Part shown: piece by piece, positions 6,066 through 13,255 of the stretch
How positions within the stretch are numbered: position 1 is the first letter of the stretch
How the letters are laid out: each line of letters opens with the position of its first letter
DNA from: Candidatus Aenigmatarchaeota archaeon
GTDB taxonomy: Archaea; Aenigmatarchaeota; Aenigmatarchaeia; QMZP01
Reading direction: 5' to 3'
DNA: 16,183 nt
Assembly (NCBI GenBank): GCA_016198605.1
Contig: JACQIG010000052.1
Span: forward strand, 1-16,183
Translations under genes and position numbers: made by a program
The notes under the pieces: model-generated
Told to the model about the DNA's origin: nothing
Databases searched by the model: none
Seen by the model: only the letters and a program-made list of their open reading frames with translations

Positions 6066-6443
6066 GTGGCGCACGAGAAGCTTGGGCTGGGGGAGAAAAG
6101 GACTGTCTATGTCCTGATGTCAAAGAACACTAACCAGAGCAAGGCCCACATCACCAAGTTCGTGATAGACCAGGGGTGCATACCTTCCTATCCCGCGATG
6201 ATAGCTGATTACTCGCATTACGCGAAGGAGCACATGGACACGAAGAACGTGGCGAGCGACGCCATACTGATGAGGTGCAATGAGGTCTGGGTTTTCGGCG
6301 ATGCAGACGACCACATGAGGGAAGAGATAAAGGTGTCCCACAGGCTTGGCAAATCTGTCAGGTATTTTGACGTTTCAATGCCATACTATATAAAAGAAAA
6401 GGCCCCGCCCCAGGAGGCTGCGGAGAAGGGAAGAAAGAGATAA
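6066..6443 (+). CDS. DUF4406/DUF7768-like protein (nucleoside 2-deoxyribosyltransferase fold)
   Basis: The protein (125 residues from this start) shows the pattern of small nucleoside deoxyribosyltransferase-like proteins. A first strand (RTVYVLMS) is followed by a helix and QGCIPSYPAM, then a helix that ends in LMRCNEVWVFGD, MREEIKVSHRLGK and the final strand VRYFDV. The NEVWVFGD/E-I-x2-S-x3-G-K section is the best match. The usual SSPY or SSPL-type glycine/serine loop after strand 1 is replaced by SKNTNQS, so substrate binding may differ. Starts are uncertain. GTG at 6066 is chosen because gagggtgg (6050-6057) is correctly spaced; GTG at 6054 and TTG at 6063 are alternatives. No ATG precedes the first strand. 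The C-terminal 15 residues are a charged tail. Confidence 0.6.
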   Translation: MAHEKLGLGEKRTVYVLMSKNTNQSKAHITKFVIDQGCIPSYPAMIADYSHYAKEHMDTKNVASDAILMRCNEVWVFGDADDHMREEIKVSHRLGKSVRYFDVSMPYYIKEKAPPQEAAEKGRKR

Positions 6444-6452
6444 GCCTTTTCT

Positions 6453-6723
6453 ATGGAAGGCGAGCGCGGCATCAACGTAAAGATCCTGGCAACCGGATTT
6501 CGGCAAGGTGTTCACAATAGCGTTCGCTTTCGCCGGCATAGCGATTGTGCTGTTCTCCCTTAGCGTGATAGCGAATGAATACCTGGAGCACAGGCACAGG
6601 GCACTTGAGGAGAGGTTCAAGGCAACCATAGAGAAGCGCGCGGAGGGCGCAGACGCCAACAGGCCTCCTGAAAAGATGAACACGCTTGACGAATTGCTGG
6701 CTAAGAGGAAGAAGAAGGGATGA
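6453..6723 (+). CDS. Small single-pass membrane protein, reading frame broken at TTT CGG
   Basis: The ATG at 6453 opens a frame of 16 codons (MEGERGINVKILATGF) that then leaves the main frame and stops after about 20 more codons. If one base is skipped at TTT CGG (6498-6503), the frame joins GKVFTIAFAFAG and runs to the TGA at 6723, giving an 89-residue protein. It would have a soluble N-terminus, one transmembrane helix (about residues 20-42), and a basic, helical cytoplasmic tail (EYLEHRHRALEERFK...) ending in LLAKRKKKG. The alternative is a GTG start at 6508 giving 71 residues, but nothing like a ribosome-binding site precedes it. Either a sequencing or assembly error, a real frameshift mutation, or programmed +1 shifting explains the break. 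The family is not recognised. Confidence 0.6.
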
Positions 6724-7329
6724 TCAGACTGCTTTGCCTGCCACAACCGGGTTTGACCTTTCAAGATACTCATCGCGGCTAATCCTTTTCCTGTAGCCAA
6801 GGAATGCCCTGACCTCCTCCTGGTACTTTGTGTTTGCGTCCTCCCAGGCATAAATGGCGGGCTTGTCTTTTGCGCCCGGTATCACCAGAACAGGCTTCGT
6901 TATCACAAAAAGATCCTCACCAGGGTTGCAGTAATCATAAGTCTGGAACTTGCAAATCAGGGAATATGGATGGCGGCTCGCGTCCATCATGTCTACAAGC
7001 TCCTCCTCGGCCCTGATGCCTCTTGCCCAGGAATCAGATGAATGAAATCCGAAAGCAGAGACGAGAGCCTCATATGCATTGTCCAGCGGCGAAAGCCGGC
7101 TATCCCTGGCATGGCGGTTGCTTAACAGCCTCCTGAGGGAAAGGTAGTGGTAGCACCTGTCCTCCTCCAACATCTGCGTGTCTTCCGGCAGGGGCTCATC
7201 AAACCGGCCAGAATATTCAAGCGCGGCAACTGGCGTCAGCATGCACATGAACATGTTCCTGTCAGGCCTTATTATTCCTGGATGCGCGCTTAGCTCGTCA
7301 AGCAACTCCTCGGCAAATCCCGTTTTCAT
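6724..7329 (-). CDS. Unrecognised 201-residue protein downstream of guaA
   Basis: I do not recognise the family. A TATA box (7351-7358) about 25 bases before the ATG at 7329 supports this start and a leaderless mRNA separate from guaA. The N-terminal half is helical and acidic (ELLDELSAHPG; RRLLSNRHARDSRLS; NAYEALVSAFGF). A central segment has HPYSLICKFQTYDYC (about residues 121-135), and a strand pair follows (DLFVITKPVLVIPGA). The C-terminus is a charged helix (NTKYQEEVRAFLGYRKRISRDEYL). It has no membrane segment and no metal-binding cluster I can defend. Its stop codon abuts the stop of the convergent membrane-protein gene with no spacer (TGATCA, 6721-6726). Confidence 0.65.
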   Translation of the reverse strand: MKTGFAEELLDELSAHPGIIRPDRNMFMCMLTPVAALEYSGRFDEPLPEDTQMLEEDRCYHYLSLRRLLSNRHARDSRLSPLDNAYEALVSAFGFHSSDSWARGIRAEEELVDMMDASRHPYSLICKFQTYDYCNPGEDLFVITKPVLVIPGAKDKPAIYAWEDANTKYQEEVRAFLGYRKRISRDEYLERSNPVVAGKAV

Positions 7330-7350
7330 GGTACAAGAATTCGCAGCAAG

Positions 7351-7358
7351 TTTTATAA
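7351..7358 (-). promoter_or_regulatory. TATA box for the 201-residue gene
   Basis: On the minus strand the box reads ttataaaa, centred about 25 bases before the ATG at 7329. It lies just beyond the guaA stop (7361-7363), so the orphan can be transcribed on its own. Confidence 0.6.
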
Positions 7359-7360
7359 GC

Positions 7361-8902
7361 CTATTCCCACTCCATCGTTGCCGGAGGCTTGTTGGTTATG
7401 TCATACACCACTCGGGTCACCTCAGGGACCTCATTGGTTATCCTTGTGGACAGCCTCTCAAGGAAATGGTACGGCAGTTGCGAAAAATTCGCGGTCATGG
7501 TGTCCTTGCTTTCCACCGCCCTTATGGCAACCGTATAGCCGAACGCCCTTGCATCCCCCCTGACGCCAGTGGATCTTGTCTCCAGCAGGACGGGGAAAGC
7601 CATCCAGAGGTCGTAATAGAATATCTCCTTCTCCAGTTCCTCCTGCACTATCCTGTCAACGCGCCTCCATATCGCCTGCTTCTCAGGCGTGATCTCGCCC
7701 ATAATCCTGACTACGGCTCCAGGCCCGGGAAACACATGGCGCTTCACTATGCTTTCAGGGAGGCCTAGCTCCCTTGCGACATACCTTACCTCGTCCTTAT
7801 AGAGGTCTTTCAATGGCTCTATTATGCCCTTGAATGCCACTGCAGAGGGTATGCCGCCAACGTTATGGTGGGTCTTGATGACGCTGGAGTGCTTCGTCTC
7901 CCCGCTCTCTATCCTGTCCGGGTAGATTGTCCCCTGGATGAGGTATTCTGCGCCTACAGACTTTGCAGCGTCCTCCAGGACGCGAATGAACCCCTCCCCC
8001 ACAACCTTCCTTTTTTGTTCAGGATCCCTTACCCCCTTTAGTTTTTCCAAGAAAACTTTTTCAGCGTTGACGGCAATGACGTTGAGCCCGAGGCCTTCAA
8101 AAGTCCTTTTAACCGTCACGCCTTCGCCCTCCCTCATGAAGCCATGGTCAACAAAAACAGCGGTGAGGCTCTTCCCCAGCGCTCTGGACGCCAGGACTGC
8201 GGCAGTGGAAGAGTCTATGCCGCCTGACAATGCGACTATGGCCTTGCTGCCGCGGGCCTGTTCCCTGATCTCCCTGACAGCTTGCTCTACAAAATCACCT
8301 GTTTCAAGGCTTGGCGAGCAGCCGCAAATAAGGTAGGCGAAATTGCCGAGTATCTTCATCCCCGGCCTCGTGTGCTCCACCTCGGGATGGAACTGCACGC
8401 CGTAGATGGGCATTGCTGTGTGGCGGAAGGCGGCTATGGGGCAGTTCCTTGTCTCGCCAAGGACCTCAAAATCCTTGGGCAGCTCCTCCACGATGTCGGC
8501 GTGGGAAATCCAGATCGTCTCCTCAGGCTCCACGTCCTGGAAGATGCCCACGGGCCTCCTCACCTTGAGCCTGCCAATGCCATACTCCTCCTTCCCCGCA
8601 TGACTTACTTTGCCCCCAAATACGTAGGCAATTAATTGATGCCCATAACATATTCCCAGAATAGGAATTGTGAGGTTAAAAACCTCTTTGTTATATTCCA
8701 CGGCATTACCTGAATAAACACTGGAAGGGCCTCCGGATAATATCAGCCCCCTTAAATTGTATTTCTGCCCGTATTCCTTCAGCCTCTCAGTGGATATGGC
8801 AGGGTCCTCGATCTCAGAATAAACCTTCAGTTCCCTCATCCGCCTGGCTATGAGGTGCGTGTACTGCCCGCCGAAATCCAGTATGAGTATTAGCTCCTTC
8901 AT
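7361..8902 (-). CDS. guaA: GMP synthase (glutamine-hydrolysing), fused GATase and synthetase
   Basis: It converts XMP, ATP and glutamine to GMP in the last step of guanylate synthesis. The 513-residue chain is complete. The class I glutamine amidotransferase (1-195) has LDFGGQYTHLIARR, the SGGPSS turn, the GICYGHQ nucleophile loop (C85), and the FHPE pair H172/E174. The ATP-pyrophosphatase domain has the SGGIDSS P-loop (226-232). The dimerisation/XMP domain ends in KPPATMEWE, matching the usual PPATIEWE terminus. The normally conserved FPGPGLAIR reads FPGPGAVVR here. Many euryarchaea split this enzyme into two genes; here it is one, as in bacteria and eukaryotes. A TATA box at 8923-8930 predicts a leaderless mRNA. 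It diverges from the Lon-like gene. Confidence 0.97.
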   Translation of the reverse strand: MKELILILDFGGQYTHLIARRMRELKVYSEIEDPAISTERLKEYGQKYNLRGLILSGGPSSVYSGNAVEYNKEVFNLTIPILGICYGHQLIAYVFGGKVSHAGKEEYGIGRLKVRRPVGIFQDVEPEETIWISHADIVEELPKDFEVLGETRNCPIAAFRHTAMPIYGVQFHPEVEHTRPGMKILGNFAYLICGCSPSLETGDFVEQAVREIREQARGSKAIVALSGGIDSSTAAVLASRALGKSLTAVFVDHGFMREGEGVTVKRTFEGLGLNVIAVNAEKVFLEKLKGVRDPEQKRKVVGEGFIRVLEDAAKSVGAEYLIQGTIYPDRIESGETKHSSVIKTHHNVGGIPSAVAFKGIIEPLKDLYKDEVRYVARELGLPESIVKRHVFPGPGAVVRIMGEITPEKQAIWRRVDRIVQEELEKEIFYYDLWMAFPVLLETRSTGVRGDARAFGYTVAIRAVESKDTMTANFSQLPYHFLERLSTRITNEVPEVTRVVYDITNKPPATMEWE

Positions 8903-8922
8903 GGAAGGACTATAAATGCAGG

Positions 8923-8930
8923 ATTTAAAT
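8923..8930 (-). promoter_or_regulatory. TATA box for guaA
   Basis: The near-palindrome atttaaat is centred about 25 bases from the guaA ATG at 8902, predicting a leaderless mRNA. A second AT-rich block (8911-8917) is too close to the ATG to serve. Confidence 0.55.
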
Positions 8931-8956
8931 CAATTGCACCGAATAATAAGGGGCAA

Positions 8957-8966
8957 GAATAAATAC
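8957..8966 (+). promoter_or_regulatory. TATA box for the Lon-like protease gene
   Basis: The sequence gaataaatac is centred about 25 bases before the ATG at 8987. The GGAGG at 8968-8972 is too far upstream (14 bases) and too near the box to be a useful ribosome-binding site. Confidence 0.5.
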
Positions 8967-8986
8967 TGGAGGAATTAATCTTTCTT

Positions 8987-9766
8987 ATGAAAGTTGCTGT
9001 CATCTTCCTCGCGATGGGGCTGATAGTGGGGGGGTACATGGGCAGCCTTATTGCCGCGCTGTACGCCACGGGCAGCTTCCAGGGCTACAGCATTCCAGAC
9101 AGCGCGGCAAATGGGAAATCATCCCTCCAGCCCTTCACCGGATTCCAGAATGCGTCAAATGAGTCCATCAAGAGCATACGCGTGCCCGCGGTTGACCAGG
9201 ACGGCAAGGGGGTGTCCACGGTATTGTTCGTGCAGGCAGCCCCAGGGTCAGGCAGGGCACTGGTCTCAATAGACAACATACTGTTCTTCACCGACACCCA
9301 AAGCTCAATAAGGACGGCCAAGGACGTGGCGGAGGAGGTGACCGGCGTTGACATAAGCAAGTTTGATTTCATATACACCATAGACGCCGAGGCCTCCGTG
9401 ATTGAAGGCCCGTCAGCAGGCGCGGCGCTGACAATAGCCACGATATCCGCAATAGAGGAGAAGGACATAAGGCCTGACGTGATGATAACGGGGACCATAA
9501 ACCATGACGGGACCATAGGGCCCGTCGGAGGCATACTGGAGAAGGGCCTTGCCGCCAAGGAGGCAGGGGCAACAATATTCCTCGTCCCCCTTGGGCAGGC
9601 CTCACAAATAAGCTACAAGACGGAGAGGCACTGCGAGAGGATAGGCAGGACAGAGGTGTGCACGGTGGAGCAGATACCGCAGAAGGAGGACGTTGAGAGC
9701 CAGGTTGGCATTGACGTCATTGAGGTGGGGACCATAGGGGATGCGCTGGAGTACTTCCTTGGGTGA
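8987..9766 (+). CDS. Membrane-anchored, ATPase-free Lon-like serine protease (S16 fold)
   Basis: The N-terminus (about residues 3-27) is a hydrophobic segment that would act as a signal anchor or signal peptide. A polar linker follows to about residue 62, and then a Lon-type proteolytic domain. The catalytic pair is visible: Ser143 in EGPSAGAAL and Lys186 in VGGILEKGLAAKEAG. They are 43 residues apart, exactly as in E. coli Lon (S679/K722). The strand TGTINHDGTIGPVGG and TIFLVPLGQ complete the domain. No AAA+ ATPase is attached, so it is not a classic Lon. It resembles the predicted archaeal serine proteases of COG1750. If the anchor is N-in, the protease domain lies outside the cell. A Cys pair (about C216/C225) lies after the domain core. 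It overlaps the next gene region. Confidence 0.85.
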   Translation: MKVAVIFLAMGLIVGGYMGSLIAALYATGSFQGYSIPDSAANGKSSLQPFTGFQNASNESIKSIRVPAVDQDGKGVSTVLFVQAAPGSGRALVSIDNILFFTDTQSSIRTAKDVAEEVTGVDISKFDFIYTIDAEASVIEGPSAGAALTIATISAIEEKDIRPDVMITGTINHDGTIGPVGGILEKGLAAKEAGATIFLVPLGQASQISYKTERHCERIGRTEVCTVEQIPQKEDVESQVGIDVIEVGTIGDALEYFLG

Positions 9767-9771
9767 TTCCA

Positions 9772-10293
9772 ATGAGGATGATATTGCTTACATGGGTTGC
9801 GATGCTTGTCGGCCTCTCGGCAGGCGTGCTACTGAGCGGGCTTGCCGGCACGGGGCAGCTTGACTTTACCGGGGCGGCGGTGGGGACCCAGGAGATACCG
9901 CAGCTCTCACTGGATGGCTATTCACCTGCCGAGGTGAGCGTGAACCCGCTGTCAATAATAATCACAAGCGGCTGCACGCGGATGTCAATGAGCACATACG
10001 ATTTCCAGACCGACTCCATCAAGAGGGGGCTTGACGGCGACAGGTCGGGCAGGCCGAACGCGCACGACCTCATGAGCGACATAGCGGACACCTTCGGCAT
10101 GGAGGTCATTATGGTCAAGGTGGAGGCCTTCACCGGGGACGCATACTTCGCGAAGATAATAATGAGGCAGGGCGACAGGGTGCTCAACCTTGACTCAAAG
10201 CCCAGCGACGCGATAGCCCTGGCCGTCAGGGCGGGCGCGCCCATCTACGTGAAGGACACGATGCTGAAGCAGCTGGGCGAGGAGGTTTGCTGA
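9772..10293 (+). CDS. Signal-anchored bifunctional-nuclease-family (DUF151) protein
   Basis: The C-terminal two thirds match the bifunctional nuclease domain (PF02577/DUF151): SGRPNAHDL (92-100), a strand AYFAKIIM (124-131), and the family signature DSKPSDAIALAVRAGAPI (141-158). Residues 3-25 (MILLTWVAMLVGLSAGVLLSG) form a hydrophobic anchor or signal peptide, which is unusual for this family. The start at 9772 is chosen because GGTGAT (9761-9766), matching the archaeal anti-Shine-Dalgarno, is about five bases upstream. A GTG at 9763 is also open and would overlap the previous stop. The pairing with the anchored Lon-like protease suggests a shared compartment. Two cysteines occur, one mid-chain (in SGC) and one as the last residue. 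Nuclease activity is a family expectation and untested here. Confidence 0.8.
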   Translation: MRMILLTWVAMLVGLSAGVLLSGLAGTGQLDFTGAAVGTQEIPQLSLDGYSPAEVSVNPLSIIITSGCTRMSMSTYDFQTDSIKRGLDGDRSGRPNAHDLMSDIADTFGMEVIMVKVEAFTGDAYFAKIIMRQGDRVLNLDSKPSDAIALAVRAGAPIYVKDTMLKQLGEEVC

Positions 10294-10330
10294 GTAACGT
10301 GCCATCTTCTGAATCAACCAACACGCAACG

Positions 10331-10337
10331 CATAAAT
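10331..10337 (+). promoter_or_regulatory. TATA box for the TatD-family gene
   Basis: The sequence cataaat is centred about 27 bases before the ATG at 10361, predicting a leaderless mRNA. It lies in a 67-base gap after the nuclease-family gene. Confidence 0.5.
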
Positions 10338-10360
10338 CCGGCCAGCCACAATTATTCCTA

Positions 10361-11110
10361 ATGATAGACGTCCACGCGCACCTGTGCTTCCCAGAGTTTG
10401 ACAGGGACAGGGAGGAGATAATAGCCAGGTGCAAGCAGGAGCTGGCGGCAGTAATATTGGCAACAGCCCGCTATGATGAGTGCATTGAAGCCCTGAAGGC
10501 TGCGGAGAGGCATGAAGGCTTCCTGTTCCCCACGCTTGGATACCACCCGGTTGAGGGGACTGAGCGGGAAAAAGTTATTGAATTGATCAAGAAGAACAGG
10601 GACAGGATAGCCGGCATAGGCGAGGTGGGCCTGGATTACCACTGGGTTAAAGACAGGGAGAAGCAAGAAAAACAAAGAGAAATATTCTCGCAGTTTGTAG
10701 ATCTTGCGGAACAGCTGAAGCTACCCCTGGTGATCCATTCCTGGGACGCTGAGCAAGAGTGTTTTGACATGGTGAAGGGGCGGGATACCAATATTGTGTT
10801 CCACTGCTACTCTGGCCCGGTGGAGCTGGCCAGGGAGATAATACAGGAAGACAGCATGTGGATTTCAATATCCACCAACATCTGCTTTTCAAAGCAGCTG
10901 AGGAAGGTGGCAAGGATATTGCCATTGGATAAGCTCCTTCTGGAAACAGACTCGCCTTTCCTGGATCCGGACAGGGAAAGGAAGCGCAACACCCCATGGA
11001 ACATCAAGCTTTCCGCGGAGAAGATAGAGAAGGAGACGGGGACGCCGAAGGGAAAGGTGCTGGAGCACGCCAGGGATAACGCGATAGAGGCGTTCGGGCT
11101 CAAGATTTAG
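10361..11110 (+). CDS. tatD: TatD-family metal-dependent hydrolase (deoxyribonuclease)
   Basis: This 249-residue TIM-barrel hydrolase has every expected metal ligand: HAH (H5, H7), E88 in GIGEVGLDYHW, H126 in VIHSW, H148 in FHCYSG, and D197 in LETDSPF. Known family members cleave DNA 3' to 5' or remove D-aminoacyl groups, so the substrate here is uncertain. The length is normal (about 250-265). The protein starts directly with MIDVHAH, typical for archaeal members. It is cytoplasmic, with no signal sequence. Expression probably starts from the TATA box at 10331-10337. The NEMF-like gene follows 22 bases downstream and may share the transcript. Confidence 0.93.
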   Translation: MIDVHAHLCFPEFDRDREEIIARCKQELAAVILATARYDECIEALKAAERHEGFLFPTLGYHPVEGTEREKVIELIKKNRDRIAGIGEVGLDYHWVKDREKQEKQREIFSQFVDLAEQLKLPLVIHSWDAEQECFDMVKGRDTNIVFHCYSGPVELAREIIQEDSMWISISTNICFSKQLRKVARILPLDKLLLETDSPFLDPDRERKRNTPWNIKLSAEKIEKETGTPKGKVLEHARDNAIEAFGLKI

Positions 11111-11117
11111 ATATAGG
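11104..11117 (+). promoter_or_regulatory. Possible weak TATA region for the NEMF-like gene
   Basis: The AT-rich run at the tatD stop (gatttagatatagg) is centred about 25 bases before the ATG at 11133. It is a poor consensus match, so read-through from tatD is equally likely. Confidence 0.3.
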
Positions 11118-11132
11118 TGCCCTATTAACTAT

Positions 11133-12944
11133 ATGGCCAGGGATGACGTCACCTCGCTGGACTTGTTTTACCTAACCAGGGAACTGAGGCAGTTGGAGGG
11201 CGGGTTCATAAGGAAGGTCTACCACTTCGGCAGGAAGGAGTTCCTGTTGGAGATATACGCAAAAGAAACATATTGGCTGTATGTTGACGAAAAGAGGATT
11301 TTCCTGACAAAATACAAGAAGGAGGCTGGAAACCCCTCGGGGTTCTGCATGCTCCTGAGGAAACACCTTGCAGGCAGGAAGATTCTTGGCATCAGCCAGC
11401 ATGGGTTTGACAGGGTCCTTGAGGTGAGGACGGCGGAGAACATCCTTGTAATAGAGCTTGTGAGACCGGGCAATGTGGTATTGTGCGATAAGGACCATAT
11501 CGTGATTGGCGCCGCTGAAGCGCAAGAGTGGAAGGACAGGGTGGTGAAGAGGGGGGAGGCTTATTCATTCCCCAGGGGAGCCAGGAATCCCTTTGAAACC
11601 GGCTTGGAAGAGTTTGACAAAGCGATAAGGTCTGAAAGGAAAATAATCGTAACGCTGGCAGTCTCCCTCGGGTTCGGCTCGGATTACGCCAGGGAGATAT
11701 GCGCGCAGGCTGACATGGATGAGAACACGGCTGGGAACGCGCTTGGCAGCGACGCGATAGCGAAGCTTTACGGGGCAATGCTGCTGATGAAGGACAGGGA
11801 GCCTGACGCGAGGGCTTACGGTGATTTCGCGGCGCCATTCGAGATGGACAGCATGAAGGGCAGGGAGAGCGGCAGGCTTGGCTCTTTTTCAGAGGCGCTT
11901 GACGGGCACTTCTCCAAGGCGGCAATGGAGAAACAGGAGGGGGCAAAAGAGAAATCCGAAAGGATAATGAAGCAGCAGGCTGAGGCGCTGGAGAAATGGG
12001 AGAGGCAGGCCACGTCAGCCAAAAGGAAGGCAGAGGCGCTTTATGAGAATTACCTGTTTGTCAAGGAGGCGATGGACAGGGCCAGGAAGGAGGGCAGCAG
12101 GGGCATAATTATAGACCTGGACGGGCTGAAGATTGACATTGGCCTGGGCAGGAGCATAGAGGAGAATGCCGCTGCCTATTTTGAGAAGGCCAAAGCCGCG
12201 AGGAAGAAAATAGCTAGGGTGGTGGAATCAATTGAAGAATCCAGGAAGAAGGCCAAAGAGGCAAAGCCCGAAAGGCCAAAGGTAAGGATAAAAGCAAAAA
12301 AGGAATGGTATGAGAAATTCAGGTGGTTCACCTCCTCTGACGGGTTCCTCTGCATAGGCGGAAGGGATGCGGATACGAATGAGATGCTGGTAAAGAGGCA
12401 TACTGAAGCGAACGACCTTGTCTTCCATGCTGATGTCCAGGGAGCTTCCTTTGTGGTCATAAAAAACAATTCCTGTAAGGAGATACCACAAAATACAACC
12501 AGGGAGGCAGCGGAATTCGCGGCTGCAAATTCCAGGGCCTGGGCGCGGGGAGCCGGGACGGTGGATGTCTACTATGTGAAGCCCGGGCAGGTCTCCAAGA
12601 CGCCCCCCGCCGGGGAGCACCTTGGCAAGGGCGCTTTCATGGTCTACGGGAAGAAGGAGTGGTTCAGGAACCTGGAATTAAAGCTGTCCGTAGGCATTAA
12701 GATCAATCCCGATGACAATTCAGCAAAAGTGATATGCGGGCCTGCCAGTGCAGTGGGAAAACAAACAAAGTATCATGTAACAATAAGGCCCGGCGACAAG
12801 AAATCCTTTGAGCTTGCGAAGATTGTAAAGAAAAGGCTGGCTTACCTGGCAAAGGATTATGCGGAGCCGGTGAATTCAATCCCCATAGAGGAGCTCCAGA
12901 GGGCGATACCTTCGGGCTCCGGGGATGTCGCAAGGGAGAAATGA
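11133..12944 (+). CDS. NEMF/Rqc2/RqcH homologue (ribosome quality control)
   Basis: Members bind stalled 60S/50S subunits carrying peptidyl-tRNA and recruit tRNA to add C-terminal tails. The 603 residues follow the archaeal order. NFACT-N spans 1-135, with SLDLFYLTREL at the start, GFCMLLRKHL (70-79), and the D93-R94 pair in GFDRVLEV that matches the essential Asp-Arg of Rqc2. A helix-hairpin-helix-like region lies at about 150-220. A long Lys/Glu-rich coiled coil covers 250-320 and 345-380. NFACT-R is at 393-510 with WYEKFRWF, GFLCIGGRDADTNEMLV and LVFHADVQGASFVVIKN. The C-terminal 90 residues include a conserved CGP and a basic helix. The protein is much shorter than human NEMF, as is usual in archaea. 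Its TGA overlaps the next gene's ATG. Confidence 0.93.
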   Translation: MARDDVTSLDLFYLTRELRQLEGGFIRKVYHFGRKEFLLEIYAKETYWLYVDEKRIFLTKYKKEAGNPSGFCMLLRKHLAGRKILGISQHGFDRVLEVRTAENILVIELVRPGNVVLCDKDHIVIGAAEAQEWKDRVVKRGEAYSFPRGARNPFETGLEEFDKAIRSERKIIVTLAVSLGFGSDYAREICAQADMDENTAGNALGSDAIAKLYGAMLLMKDREPDARAYGDFAAPFEMDSMKGRESGRLGSFSEALDGHFSKAAMEKQEGAKEKSERIMKQQAEALEKWERQATSAKRKAEALYENYLFVKEAMDRARKEGSRGIIIDLDGLKIDIGLGRSIEENAAAYFEKAKAARKKIARVVESIEESRKKAKEAKPERPKVRIKAKKEWYEKFRWFTSSDGFLCIGGRDADTNEMLVKRHTEANDLVFHADVQGASFVVIKNNSCKEIPQNTTREAAEFAAANSRAWARGAGTVDVYYVKPGQVSKTPPAGEHLGKGAFMVYGKKEWFRNLELKLSVGIKINPDDNSAKVICGPASAVGKQTKYHVTIRPGDKKSFELAKIVKKRLAYLAKDYAEPVNSIPIEELQRAIPSGSGDVAREK

Positions 12945-13219
12945 TTATGGCGAAGGACAGGATAAAGAAACTGGAAGAAGACATCAGGAAAATAGAAGAG
13001 AGAAACAGGAAAGTTGAGTCAGATAAGGCATGGGAACTGAGCTGGACACGAAGGGGATTGATAGCGCTTTTCACGTACATAGCAATAGGGGCATACCTTC
13101 AGGCAATAGAGATTCCCTATCCCTGGCTTAATGCAATAGTGCCGACCGCGGGGTTCCTGCTTTCCACGCTGACGCTGCCATATTTCAAGAGGGGATGGCT
13201 GAAATACTGCCACGGATAA
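12941..13219 (+). CDS. Coiled-coil protein with two transmembrane helices
   Basis: Residues 4-32 are a charged coiled coil (RIKKLEEDIRKIEERNRK). A conserved-looking step WELSWTRRG (31-39) leads into two hydrophobic helices (about 39-58 and 64-82). The loop IPYPWLN sits between, and the tail is basic (YFKRGWLKY). I recall similar small proteins annotated only as hypothetical in uncultured archaea and bacteria; no function is established. The first ATG overlaps the NEMF-like stop (ATGA), implying translational coupling. A second ATG at 12947 is equally possible and would remove two residues. The basic, positively charged ends point to a cytoplasmic N-terminus and C-terminus. Association with a ribosome-quality-control gene is noted but may be accidental. 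Confidence 0.7.
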   Translation: MIMAKDRIKKLEEDIRKIEERNRKVESDKAWELSWTRRGLIALFTYIAIGAYLQAIEIPYPWLNAIVPTAGFLLSTLTLPYFKRGWLKYCHG

Positions 13220-13224
13220 TGAAG

Positions 13225-13234
13225 GTTTTAATAG
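13225..13234 (+). promoter_or_regulatory. TATA box for the 110-residue gene
   Basis: The sequence gttttaatag is centred about 27 bases before the ATG at 13256, predicting a leaderless mRNA independent of the upstream operon. Confidence 0.5.
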
Positions 13235-13255
13235 TACAAAGCCATCAATAATCAT

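Noticed and set aside
6508..6723. GTG start giving a 71-residue membrane protein
   Set aside because: No ribosome-binding site or suitable TATA box precedes it, and an in-phase N-terminus (one base shift) exists just upstream. It is kept as an alternative, not the main call.
7178..7768. + strand frame of 196 codons across the 201-residue gene and guaA
   Set aside because: It runs antisense to the guaA C-terminus, which is unmistakable, and across the promoter between two minus-strand genes.
9763..9771. GTG start for the DUF151-family gene overlapping the protease stop
   Set aside because: The GGTGAT containing this GTG fits better as the ribosome-binding site for the ATG at 9772.
11392..11946. 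Minus-strand frame of 184 codons inside the NEMF-like gene
   Set aside because: Low-complexity Pro/Ser/Cys content opposite a well-matched NFACT protein. No promoter or ribosome-binding site.
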